Positions 16,722 to 23,688 of a stretch of DNA of 64,000 nt are shown one piece after another. Position 1 is the stretch's first letter, and each line of letters begins with the position of its first letter. Source of the DNA: Actinomadura_C sp036008685 (GTDB taxonomy: Bacteria > Actinomycetota > Actinomycetes > Streptosporangiales > Streptosporangiaceae); NCBI GenBank assembly GCA_036008685.1, contig DASYNF010000118.1, positions 19,097 to 83,096 on the forward strand. Reading direction: 5' to 3'. The position numbers and the translations under genes are program-made. The notes under the pieces are model-generated. The model saw nothing but the letters and a program-made list of their open reading frames with translations. It was not told the origin of the DNA and made no database searches.

Positions 16722-17678
16722 GCTCGCCGTGGATCCCCGGCCCCGCTCGACGTCCCCCGGCCCCGTCACGGCCCGCCAGGCCAGCAGGGCCGCGCCGAGG
16801 AGGCCGGCCCGGTCGCCGAGTGTCGCGCGCAGGAGCCTGGGCCGCCGCTGGAACGTGAGGCGGGACGTGAGCTCCTCCCGGAGGGGATCCAGGAGCACCT
16901 CACCGCACTCGGCGAGACCGCCCCCGATGACGATGAGCCGGGGTGCGCAGATGCTCACATACGTCAGCAGGGCCGTGGCGAGCGCGTCGACGGCCCGCCG
17001 CCATATCTCCGCGGCGAGGGGCTCTCCCCGCGCGGCCCGCCGGGCGACCTCTTCGGCGGAGACCGCGCCGCCGCTCCCCAGGCGGCGGGCGTAGCGCCTG
17101 GCGATCGCCGAGGCCGCCGCCACCGTCTCCAGGCAGCCGTGCCCTCCACAGCCACAGGCCTCGCCGTCCGGCTCGATCCGCAGGTGCCCGATCTCACCCG
17201 CGTAACCGCCGCCCGCATAGGCGCGCCCGTTCATGATCATTGCTCCGGCTATACCGGTGCCGATGGGAAGGAACAGCTGGTCGCTCTCGCCCCGGCCCGC
17301 GCCGAGCACGGCCTCCGCGAGCCCTCCCGCCCGTACGTCGTGTCCCACCGCGGTCGGCAGGCCCGCGCGGCTCGCCAGTTCGCTGCCGAGAGGAAAGTCG
17401 CGCCAGCCCACATTGGCGGAGAAGACGACCCGGCCCGCGGCTTCGTCCACGATGCCCGGCATCGCGATCCCGGCGGCCACGGGAGTCAGGCCGCCCTGCC
17501 GTGCCGTCTCCTCGAGGGCGTCCATGAGGTCCAGCATCCGGCCGGTCACGGCTTCCGGGCCCTCCTCCCGGCCCGTGCCGACCACCCGGTCCACCAGCAC
17601 CTGGGCCTGCCGGTCCACGATCCCCGCCTTGATCCGGGTCCCCCCGATGTCCAGCGCGATGACACATGTCTCGGGCAT
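16716..17678 (-). CDS. ROK-family sugar kinase (glucokinase-like)
   Basis: Cytoplasmic sugar kinase of 320 aa. The ATP-binding motif ALDIGGTRIKAG is at the N-terminus, GTGIAGAMI in the middle, EIGHLRI supplies the conserved His, and the zinc motif CGCGGHGCLETVAAA (C-G-C-G-x2-G-C-x-E) marks the ROK kinase subgroup. No DNA-binding domain precedes it, so it is an enzyme rather than a repressor. ATG at 17678 follows AGGAG; the frame extends to 18164 but that part is not ROK-like. A 14-bp tandem duplication lies 18 bases upstream. Substrate: glucose or N-acetyl-hexosamine, not resolved. Confidence 0.88.
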   Translation of the reverse strand: MPETCVIALDIGGTRIKAGIVDRQAQVLVDRVVGTGREEGPEAVTGRMLDLMDALEETARQGGLTPVAAGIAMPGIVDEAAGRVVFSANVGWRDFPLGSELASRAGLPTAVGHDVRAGGLAEAVLGAGRGESDQLFLPIGTGIAGAMIMNGRAYAGGGYAGEIGHLRIEPDGEACGCGGHGCLETVAAASAIARRYARRLGSGGAVSAEEVARRAARGEPLAAEIWRRAVDALATALLTYVSICAPRLIVIGGGLAECGEVLLDPLREELTSRLTFQRRPRLLRATLGDRAGLLGAALLAWRAVTGPGDVERGRGSTASG

Positions 17679-17695
17679 GTGCGGCTCCTGTCCGG

Positions 17696-17723
17696 TTCTT
17701 CTGTGCGTCTTCTTCTGTGCGTC
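17696..17723. repeat. 14-bp perfect tandem duplication
   Basis: TTCTTCTGTGCGTC occurs twice in direct succession (17696-17709 and 17710-17723), just upstream of the ROK kinase start, where it could alter the leader. Confidence 0.9.
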
Positions 17724-17864
17724 TCCCACGGTCGGCCGCGACTCGGGACCGCCCGAGGTCACGGCGGACACCGGCCCGCACCGGTCCATGACCGGTGGAT
17801 CGGCGCGATCGGCGTCATCTAACGATCTCTGTTGTGACGCGCTGTGAGAAGGTCTCCAGTGGGC

Positions 17865-17870
17865 TACTCT
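17865..17870 (+). promoter_or_regulatory. -10 hexamer TACTCT before the protease operon
   Basis: TACTCT lies eight bases before the GTG at 17879, consistent with a leaderless start of the four-gene unit. No clear -35 at 17 bases. Confidence 0.45.
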
Positions 17871-17878
17871 CCCCAATC

Positions 17879-18640
17879 GTGTTGCAAGCCGACGTGGCGG
17901 CCGGATGGCCCCATTTCCAGCCAGAGCCCCGGCGACGCCGACGTGCTTCGGTGATCCCCGGGGTGGCCGCGGTGATCTGCCTGTTCGCCCTCGTGGGCGC
18001 GGTCGCGGGGCTGTTCGGGGAGCTGACCCGTTCGCCCACGAGTGCCGAGCGCCGGCGGGCCGCGGCCGTCGAGGTCGCACGGCGCTGGGAGACCTGGCCG
18101 GCCGGGAAGATCTTTCCTGCCGCCGTTCCGTATTCCCTCGACGTAGGAGGGCAGGAGTCGGCACGGCGCGTCGGCGTCGGCACCGACACGGCCTGCCAGA
18201 GCGCCCTCGACGCTCCCTTGCGCGCCGCCTTCCGCTCGTACGGCTGCCGGGCAGTGATCCGGGCCACCTACCTGGACCAGCTCCAAGGCTTGGCGATCAC
18301 GGTGGGCGTCGCGGCCTTCCGGGACGAGCGCAAGGCCGGTGAGGCGGCGACCCGGCTGCCGCCGGGAGCCAGGCCGGCCCCGGGACTGCGCGCGCTTCCC
18401 TTCGCGGACTCCGTGGCGTCCCGGTTCGACGACGCCGCCCGCCAGTCCGCGGCGGTCCGCCACCGAGGGCCCTACGTGGTGATCGCCACGATCGGATACG
18501 CCGACGGGCGCCCCTCGGGCGGGGTCAAGCAGAAGCAGGACTACCTCGACGCCGTGGCGCCGCAGCTCGCCGAGTCGGTCCTGGGCTCCCTCACCACGCC
18601 GGCGCGGCCGGACTGCTCGTCCGCCGAATGGTCATGCTGA
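17879..18640 (+). CDS. Membrane-anchored four-cysteine partner protein 1 (unknown family)
   Basis: Unrecognised protein of 253 aa. After a basic Arg run, one hydrophobic helix (ASVIPGVAAVICLFALVGAV, about residues 22-41) would anchor it with the rest outside. The outer part contains ELTRSPTSAE, a KIFPAAVPYS segment, RATYLDQLQG, and four cysteines (TACQSAL, SYGCRAV, and two near the C-terminus in DCSSAEWSC) that could form two disulfides. It is a clear paralogue of the gene at 19926. Its stop overlaps the protease start by seven bases, implying coupled synthesis. GTG at 17879 is chosen for its -10 spacing; the frame opens at 17795. Confidence 0.72.
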   Translation: MLQADVAAGWPHFQPEPRRRRRASVIPGVAAVICLFALVGAVAGLFGELTRSPTSAERRRAAAVEVARRWETWPAGKIFPAAVPYSLDVGGQESARRVGVGTDTACQSALDAPLRAAFRSYGCRAVIRATYLDQLQGLAITVGVAAFRDERKAGEAATRLPPGARPAPGLRALPFADSVASRFDDAARQSAAVRHRGPYVVIATIGYADGRPSGGVKQKQDYLDAVAPQLAESVLGSLTTPARPDCSSAEWSC

Positions 18641-19929
18641 CCGGCGTCGCAGGCGCCGGACCGCGGAGGCGCGGGCGCGCGAGCCGGGGGATACGGACAC
18701 TGGCGCCGGTCACCGTGGCGGCCCTGCTGGCCCTGGCGGCTCCGCCCGTTCTCAGCCCCGAGGCCCATGCCGACGAGATCCGCGACCAGGTGTGGCCGGT
18801 GCTGTCCGGCCTGGACGTCCAACGCGCCTGGAACATCACCAAGGGCGCCGGAGTGACCGTCGCGGTGCTGGACTCCGGAGTCGACGAGCGCCAGCAGGAC
18901 CTCGTCGGCTCGGTGACCACGGGACCCGACCTCACCAAGGGCGCGAACCCGCCCGGGGTCGCACCGAAGCGGATACACGGCACCAACATGGCCTCGATCA
19001 TCGCGGCGCACGGCCACGGCGGCGGCCGGCTCGACGGGATGATCGGCGTCGCGCCCGAAGCCAGGATCCTGTCACTGCGGGTCATCGTCGAGAACGACGA
19101 GCCGGGCTATGGGTTCTTCAACACCAATGAGCGGTTCGACGGCACGATCGCCGAGGGGATCCGTTACGCGGTCGATCATGGCGCCAATGTGATCAACATG
19201 TCGCTGGGCAAGGCGCTGCCGACCAAACAGGAACGCCAGGCCGTGGCCTACGCCGTGTCCCGCGGTGTGGTCGTGGTCGCGGCGGCCGGGAACGAGGGCG
19301 CCTCCAAGCGGGCTCGCCGCTCCGGTCACGCGCCGTACTCCTATCCGGCCTCCTTCCCCGGGGTCATCTCGGTGGCCGCGGTCACCGCCGGGCACCGCCA
19401 CGCCGGCTTCTCCAATCGCAACTCCGCCGTCGTCGTGTCCGCGCCGGGCGTACGGATCGTGGGCGCCGGCCCCGGAAAGGACTACTGGGTCGGCGACGGG
19501 ACCAGCCCGGCCACCGCGTTCGTCTCGGGGGTCGCGGCGCTGATCAAGTCCAGGCACCCCAGGCTCTCACCGGCTCTGGTCGCACAGGCGATCGTCGTGA
19601 GCACCGCGCACCGGCCCTCCGGCGGCTACGACTCCGGAGTCGGATTCGGCGAGGTCAACGCGGCATCGGCCCTCGAAGCGGCCCAGAGGCTGTCCGGTGC
19701 GAAGACCGAGGGCCTGGGCCTGCGCGCCGACGGCCGGTTCGGACGAGAAGAGGCCGGGCCGGTCCAAGTGGTGCGCCACGACCCCGCCCGGCTCGCCGTC
19801 TGCGGCGTGATAGGGCTGTTCGGCCTGCTCGGGCTCGGCGGGGCCATCGCCTTCATGGCGACGCGCGGACGTGCCCATTCGCAGCCACCTCGAGATTCTG
19901 ATGTGATATTTCCTCCTTACGGTCGATGA
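18634..19929 (+). CDS. S8 subtilisin-like serine protease, membrane-anchored (mycosin-like)
   Basis: Exported protease of 431 aa. A twin-Arg/hydrophobic signal peptide ends at EAHA (about residue 46). The triad is intact: Asp80 in AVLDSGVD, His115 in RIHGTNMASIIA, Ser291 in GDGTSPATAFVSG, with oxyanion Asn in AAAGNEG. A single C-terminal helix (VCGVIGLFGLLGLGGAIAF) and a basic end anchor it in the membrane, as in mycosins. No type VII secretion genes are in the window, so its target is unknown. ATG at 18634 gives the same seven-base ATGCTGA overlap as the second pair; ATG 18628 is possible. Confidence 0.9.
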   Translation: MLTGVAGAGPRRRGRASRGIRTLAPVTVAALLALAAPPVLSPEAHADEIRDQVWPVLSGLDVQRAWNITKGAGVTVAVLDSGVDERQQDLVGSVTTGPDLTKGANPPGVAPKRIHGTNMASIIAAHGHGGGRLDGMIGVAPEARILSLRVIVENDEPGYGFFNTNERFDGTIAEGIRYAVDHGANVINMSLGKALPTKQERQAVAYAVSRGVVVVAAAGNEGASKRARRSGHAPYSYPASFPGVISVAAVTAGHRHAGFSNRNSAVVVSAPGVRIVGAGPGKDYWVGDGTSPATAFVSGVAALIKSRHPRLSPALVAQAIVVSTAHRPSGGYDSGVGFGEVNAASALEAAQRLSGAKTEGLGLRADGRFGREEAGPVQVVRHDPARLAVCGVIGLFGLLGLGGAIAFMATRGRAHSQPPRDSDVIFPPYGR

Positions 19930-20762
19930 TCGTGTCCCATAACTCCATAGACTCGGCCCCCACCGGGGAGCAGCCGGCACCCGTCCCGGACCCGCGGCCG
20001 GAGACCCCCGGCGGCCCCCGGCGCCGCGGACGGGTCATCGCGATCGCGGCGCTGGCCGCTCTCGGGCTCGCGGCGATGTCCGGCGGCGGCTTCGCCCTCG
20101 CCCATGAGCTGACCCGCAAGCCCACCGCCAAAGAGGTGGAGGCCGCGGGCGCGGCCGAACTGGCCTCCCGCTGGCGCATCCGTACGGCGGGGGAGATCTT
20201 CCCGGCGACGGTGGACTACTCCGCCAGCGGCGGCCTAGCGGCGTCCAGAGGAAAGCCCGACGCCCTTCTGCGGGCCCGGCGGGCCGGCATCGCGTCCGCG
20301 GCCACGTGCCAGGAGGCGCTGGACCGGCGGGTGGCGGACATCCTCGTCAAACACCACTGCCGGACCATGCTCCGGGCCACCTATCTCGACGCCTCCGGGA
20401 CCCTGGTGACCACCCTCGGAATCGCCGTCATGCCGAGCCCGGACGCCGCGGACGCCGTCGAGAGCGAGTTCAACACGGCCTTCGGAACGGGCGGTAACGG
20501 CAAGGACGGCCTGCGGGGCGTCGGCTTCACGGGCACCGTGGCGGAGGGCTTCGGCGACCGTCAGCGGCAGGAGCTGTGGCTCGGGCAGAACAGGACGCCG
20601 TACGTGTTCTTCCATGCGAGCGGCTGGGCCGACGGCCGGACCAGGATCACCGGCCGGGAACGGGTGGAGCAGTTCGATTTCGCCAGCGCGCTCAGCACCC
20701 ACCTGATGACGGGTTTCGTCCGTGCGGACCGGCCGTGCGAGACGAGAGGCGTGCGATGCTGA
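19926..20762 (+). CDS. Membrane-anchored four-cysteine partner protein 2 (unknown family)
   Basis: Paralogue of the 17879 protein, 278 aa. A Pro-rich cytoplasmic N-terminus is followed by the helix VIAIAALAALGLAAMSGGGF (about residues 37-56) and an outer domain. Shared landmarks, in the same order: ELTRKPTAKE, a GEIFPATVDYS segment, ATCQEALDRR, HHCRTMLRATYLD, and a C-terminal Cys pair (CETRGVRC). The four cysteines are conserved between the two. It starts in the stop of protease 1 (ATGA) and ends seven bases into protease 2, so the four genes form one tightly coupled unit. No known domain recognised. Confidence 0.75.
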   Translation: MIVSHNSIDSAPTGEQPAPVPDPRPETPGGPRRRGRVIAIAALAALGLAAMSGGGFALAHELTRKPTAKEVEAAGAAELASRWRIRTAGEIFPATVDYSASGGLAASRGKPDALLRARRAGIASAATCQEALDRRVADILVKHHCRTMLRATYLDASGTLVTTLGIAVMPSPDAADAVESEFNTAFGTGGNGKDGLRGVGFTGTVAEGFGDRQRQELWLGQNRTPYVFFHASGWADGRTRITGRERVEQFDFASALSTHLMTGFVRADRPCETRGVRC

Positions 20763-22090
20763 CCCGAGGATCCCGCCGGACGGCCGTACCGGCCCTGACG
20801 CTGACCGCCCTTCTGGCCGTCTCGCAGGCTCCCGCACTGGCTCCGGCCGCGCACGCCGACTCGTTCACCTGGGCGAGACGGTTCGGCCGTGACTTCCAGG
20901 CCGCCCAGCAGGTGACCAAGGGCCGGGGCGTCACGGTCGCCCTCCTCAACGACGGGGTGGACGGCCGGATCGGGACCCTGCGCGGCAAGGTCGAGCGCGG
21001 AAAGGACTTCGTGGGCACACCTCGGCCGAAGAAGGTCCACGGCACGCTCATGGCCTCGCTGATCGCCGGCGGCGGGCCCACCCACGACTCCCCCTTCGGC
21101 ATGAGGGGGATGGCCCCGGCCGTGAAGATCCTGCCGGTCCGGGTGTTCCCGTGGGAGGACGACACCGCGGCGAGCCGCTGGTTCGCCAAGAAGGGCTCGG
21201 ACCAGATCCTGGCCAAGGGCATCCGCTATGCGGCCGACCAGGGCGCGCAGGTGATCTATGTGATTCCGGATCTCATGAACGGCGACCGGGACGAGATCGA
21301 AGCCGCCATCGTCTACGCGCAGTCCAAGAACGCCGTCGTCGTCGCCGGAAACCCTCCGGCAGACGATTCCGGATGGGCGTCCTACCCCGCCGGGGCCGCC
21401 GGCGCGATCGGCGTGGGGACGCTGGACGAGCGGGGGAAGCGGTTCCGGAAGTACAGCGGAAAGAACAGCGCGGTGCTGGTCTCGGCGCCCGGGTTCGAGC
21501 TCCCGTCCATCGGACCGGGCGAGTCCCTGTGGACATTGGAGGGGCCGGCCTTGGCGTCCGCTTTCGTGGCCGCCACGGCGGCCTTGGTACGGGCGGAATA
21601 TCCCAAGCTTCCTCCCGCACTGGTCGCGCGCGCGATCGCCGAGTCGGCGCACCACCCCAAGGGCGGCTATGACACGGAGGTGGGCTTCGGCGTCGTCAAC
21701 CCGGCGGGGGCCCTCAAGCGGGCGCGGGAACTGCAGGGCCGGTCGGTGTTCGGCCCGGCGTCGCAGGGTGTGGTGGCGGAGAAGGCCCACTTCGGTGGCG
21801 GGCCGGTCACCGTCGACGCCGTCCGGCATGCCCCGGGGCCGCTGGCGGGGTTCTCGGGGCTCATCGGAGCCGGGCTGCTGGCCATCGCGGCGGCCGTGGC
21901 GCTGGCCGTGCGCGGACGGCGCCGTGCCGCGGTGGCCGTCCCGGCGGGCCCGCTCACCCCGGCCGCCGCGGGGCCGCCGCCGGCCACGGCCGGTCCCGCG
22001 CCACTAGGGACGCCGGCACCGGGTCCGGCGGGCACGGTGGCGGAGACCGCCGTCCCTCCAGCACAATCGGGCGATGCCCCCGGATCCTGA
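20756..22090 (+). CDS. S8 pseudoprotease: subtilisin fold with lost catalytic Ser and Asp
   Basis: Paralogue of protease 1, 444 aa, with a signal peptide ending at AAHA (about residue 34) and a C-terminal helix (FSGLIGAGLLAIAAAVALAV) followed by an Ala/Pro-rich cytoplasmic tail. Aligning motifs: VAVLDSGVD of protease 1 becomes VALLNDGVD, so catalytic Asp is Asn65 (codon 20948-20950). GTSPATAFV becomes GPALASAFV, so catalytic Ser is Ala265 (codon 21548-21550). His95 (KVHGTLMAS) and the oxyanion Asn (VVAGN) remain. It should be inactive and may regulate or scaffold. The last 17 bases overlap the ATL gene. Confidence 0.88.
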   Translation: MLTRGSRRTAVPALTLTALLAVSQAPALAPAAHADSFTWARRFGRDFQAAQQVTKGRGVTVALLNDGVDGRIGTLRGKVERGKDFVGTPRPKKVHGTLMASLIAGGGPTHDSPFGMRGMAPAVKILPVRVFPWEDDTAASRWFAKKGSDQILAKGIRYAADQGAQVIYVIPDLMNGDRDEIEAAIVYAQSKNAVVVAGNPPADDSGWASYPAGAAGAIGVGTLDERGKRFRKYSGKNSAVLVSAPGFELPSIGPGESLWTLEGPALASAFVAATAALVRAEYPKLPPALVARAIAESAHHPKGGYDTEVGFGVVNPAGALKRARELQGRSVFGPASQGVVAEKAHFGGGPVTVDAVRHAPGPLAGFSGLIGAGLLAIAAAVALAVRGRRRAAVAVPAGPLTPAAAGPPPATAGPAPLGTPAPGPAGTVAETAVPPAQSGDAPGS

Positions 22091-22376
22091 GGAGTTCGCC
22101 GAGCTGGTGCTCGAGGTCGTGGAGCGGATCCCGCCAGGCCGTGTGATGTCCTACGGCGATGTCGCCGAATACCTCGGACACGGCGGCCCTCGGCAGGTCG
22201 GCCGGGTCATGGCGACGGACGGCGGCGGCGTGCCGTGGTGGCGCGTGGTCCGCGCCGACGGCAGGCCGCCATCCGGCCATGAAGGGCGGGCGCTGGCGCA
22301 CTATGCGGCCGAGGGCACGCCGCTCCGTCCCGGCGGCGCGCGTGTGGACATGCGTGCGGCCCGCTGGGACGGGTGA
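22074..22376 (+). CDS. Alkyltransferase-like (ATL) MGMT-family DNA repair protein
   Basis: Protein of 100 aa with the DNA-binding half of O6-alkylguanine-DNA alkyltransferase: GRVMSYGDVAEYLG and the winged-helix PRQVGRVMA. The active-site PCHRV is VPWWRVV, so the acceptor Cys is Trp, as in ATL proteins that flag bulky O6-alkylguanine for nucleotide excision repair. It lies just before adnAB, as Rv3204 lies near Rv3202c-Rv3201c. ATG at 22074 is inside the pseudoprotease gene. Confidence 0.88.
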   Translation: MPPDPEEFAELVLEVVERIPPGRVMSYGDVAEYLGHGGPRQVGRVMATDGGGVPWWRVVRADGRPPSGHEGRALAHYAAEGTPLRPGGARVDMRAARWDG

Positions 22377-22560
22377 CCAAGGTCGTCCGTAATACCACTC
22401 GTGTACGGTCCGCAATCGACTGCGCGCCCGGGCCCGCCCGGAATGAGGTGATTCGCACAAGATCACGATTTGCCCGCGTCCGGCCGGTTCGGGATCTGGA
22501 ATCCGCAGCGTCCAAAGGCTGGCGGCGAACGGCGATCCGCACGTCAGACCATGATGACCT

Positions 22561-22941
22561 GTGAGACTCGGGCCGGCGGCCCGGCGCGGCGGGGCCGCCG
22601 CCACGATCCAGGCCCGGACGGTCCTGCAGGCCTTCATCCGGGGCATCGGAAACGGAGACCCCACGGTCTGCGACCGTTTCATCACCGTCTCCTATGCGGG
22701 CCGCGCGTACGGCTCCATGGACATGTGCCGCAAGGACGCCGTCAACGTCAGGGAGCGGTACCGGGCGCATGAGGTCCAGGCCATGCGGACCACCTCGGTC
22801 CCGCGGGGCTCCGGGTCCAACGGCGCCGTCACGGTGAGGTTCGCCGACCTCGCGTGGACGAGCGGGCACATGACGGCCGAGACCCTCCGGACGCAGTTCG
22901 TGCTCCGGAAGATGGGCGACGGCTGGAAGATCGTGGCCTGA
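22561..22941 (+). CDS. NTF2-like hypothetical protein
   Basis: Protein of 126 aa whose body (QARTVLQAFIRGIGNGDPTVCD, then SYAGRAYGSMDMCRKDAV and a final FVLRKMGDGWKIVA) has the helix-plus-sheet pattern of NTF2/SnoaL-like proteins. Two cysteines spaced about 18 residues apart are typical of exported members, yet no signal peptide is visible upstream in any frame, so the N-terminus may be truncated or the assigned GTG wrong. No ribosome site is obvious at 22561. Function unknown. Confidence 0.55.
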   Translation: MRLGPAARRGGAAATIQARTVLQAFIRGIGNGDPTVCDRFITVSYAGRAYGSMDMCRKDAVNVRERYRAHEVQAMRTTSVPRGSGSNGAVTVRFADLAWTSGHMTAETLRTQFVLRKMGDGWKIVA

Positions 22942-22956
22942 CGGGACCGCCGCCGC

Positions 22957-23442
22957 TCACATCACCGCGTCGCCGTACATCTCGCCGAGCGGATCGGCGA
23001 GCAGCTCCAGGCGAGCGCCGTCGGGGTCGCGGAAGTAGATGGAGGCGCCGCTCTCGAGCTGGTAGGGCACCCCCGCTGCGTCGAGCTTGCCGCGCAGCCG
23101 CTCCCACGCCGGGCGTTCCACCGAGATGGCGATGTGGTGCAGGCCACCGAGCACCTCGGCGTAGGGGCCGAGGTCGAGTCCGGGAAAGTCGAAGAACGCG
23201 AGCAGGTTGCCGTTGCCGATGTCGAAGAAGAAGTGGTTCGAGCCCTTGTAGTCGCGGTTCTCGAAGATCTCGGTGAGCGGAAACTCCAGGAGCTCCTGGT
23301 AGAACCGCACGGTCCGCTCGACGTCGGAGGACAGCAGCGCCATGTGGTGCAGGCCGCGGGCCGAGCTCGCCGGGCGGTCGTCGCTCAGATAGGTGTCCCG
23401 GATCCGGGCCCGCTCGGCCTCGATGGCGTCCAGATCGATCAT
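22957..23442 (-). CDS. VOC-family (glyoxalase/dioxygenase fold) protein
   Basis: Single vicinal-oxygen-chelate protein of 161 aa with paired beta-alpha-beta modules: GLHHMALLSSDVERTVRFYQ and, in the second half, GLHHIAISVERPAWERL. Candidate metal ligands are the His in each GLHH and the Glu in DGARLELLADP. It could be a dioxygenase or a resistance/isomerase protein; the substrate is unknown. ATG at 23442 follows an AAGGTGG site and is divergent from adnA with a 246-base gap that holds both promoters. Confidence 0.82.
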   Translation of the reverse strand: MIDLDAIEAERARIRDTYLSDDRPASSARGLHHMALLSSDVERTVRFYQELLEFPLTEIFENRDYKGSNHFFFDIGNGNLLAFFDFPGLDLGPYAEVLGGLHHIAISVERPAWERLRGKLDAAGVPYQLESGASIYFRDPDGARLELLADPLGEMYGDAVM

Positions 23443-23688
23443 TCGTCCACCTTGCTGTACTCGTTGGTTGAACGGCGAATCATTGTGGGCCTACCCGGCG
23501 GCCCCGACGGCACACCTCGCCGGCTCTCGACCTGCGATCCGAGGCCTCGGCCATGGCCCCGGCCGGGCCGGCCGGCCCGCTCCGGCGCCCGAAGTGACCC
23601 ACGCCTCACCCGAATTTCGTTCGTCACATCCGCGACATGCGGGTTACGTGGTCACGTCAGTCCCGATCATCTGCTGAAATCGACTGTT

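Noticed and set aside
18634..22090. Type VII secretion (ESX) locus
   Set aside because: The S8 proteins are mycosin-like, but no EccB-E, EsxA/B or PE/PPE-like gene is in the window.
23134..23688. Upstream extension of AdnA by 185 codons
   Set aside because: It overlaps the VOC gene on the other strand and lacks AdnA similarity; the family start is at 23689.
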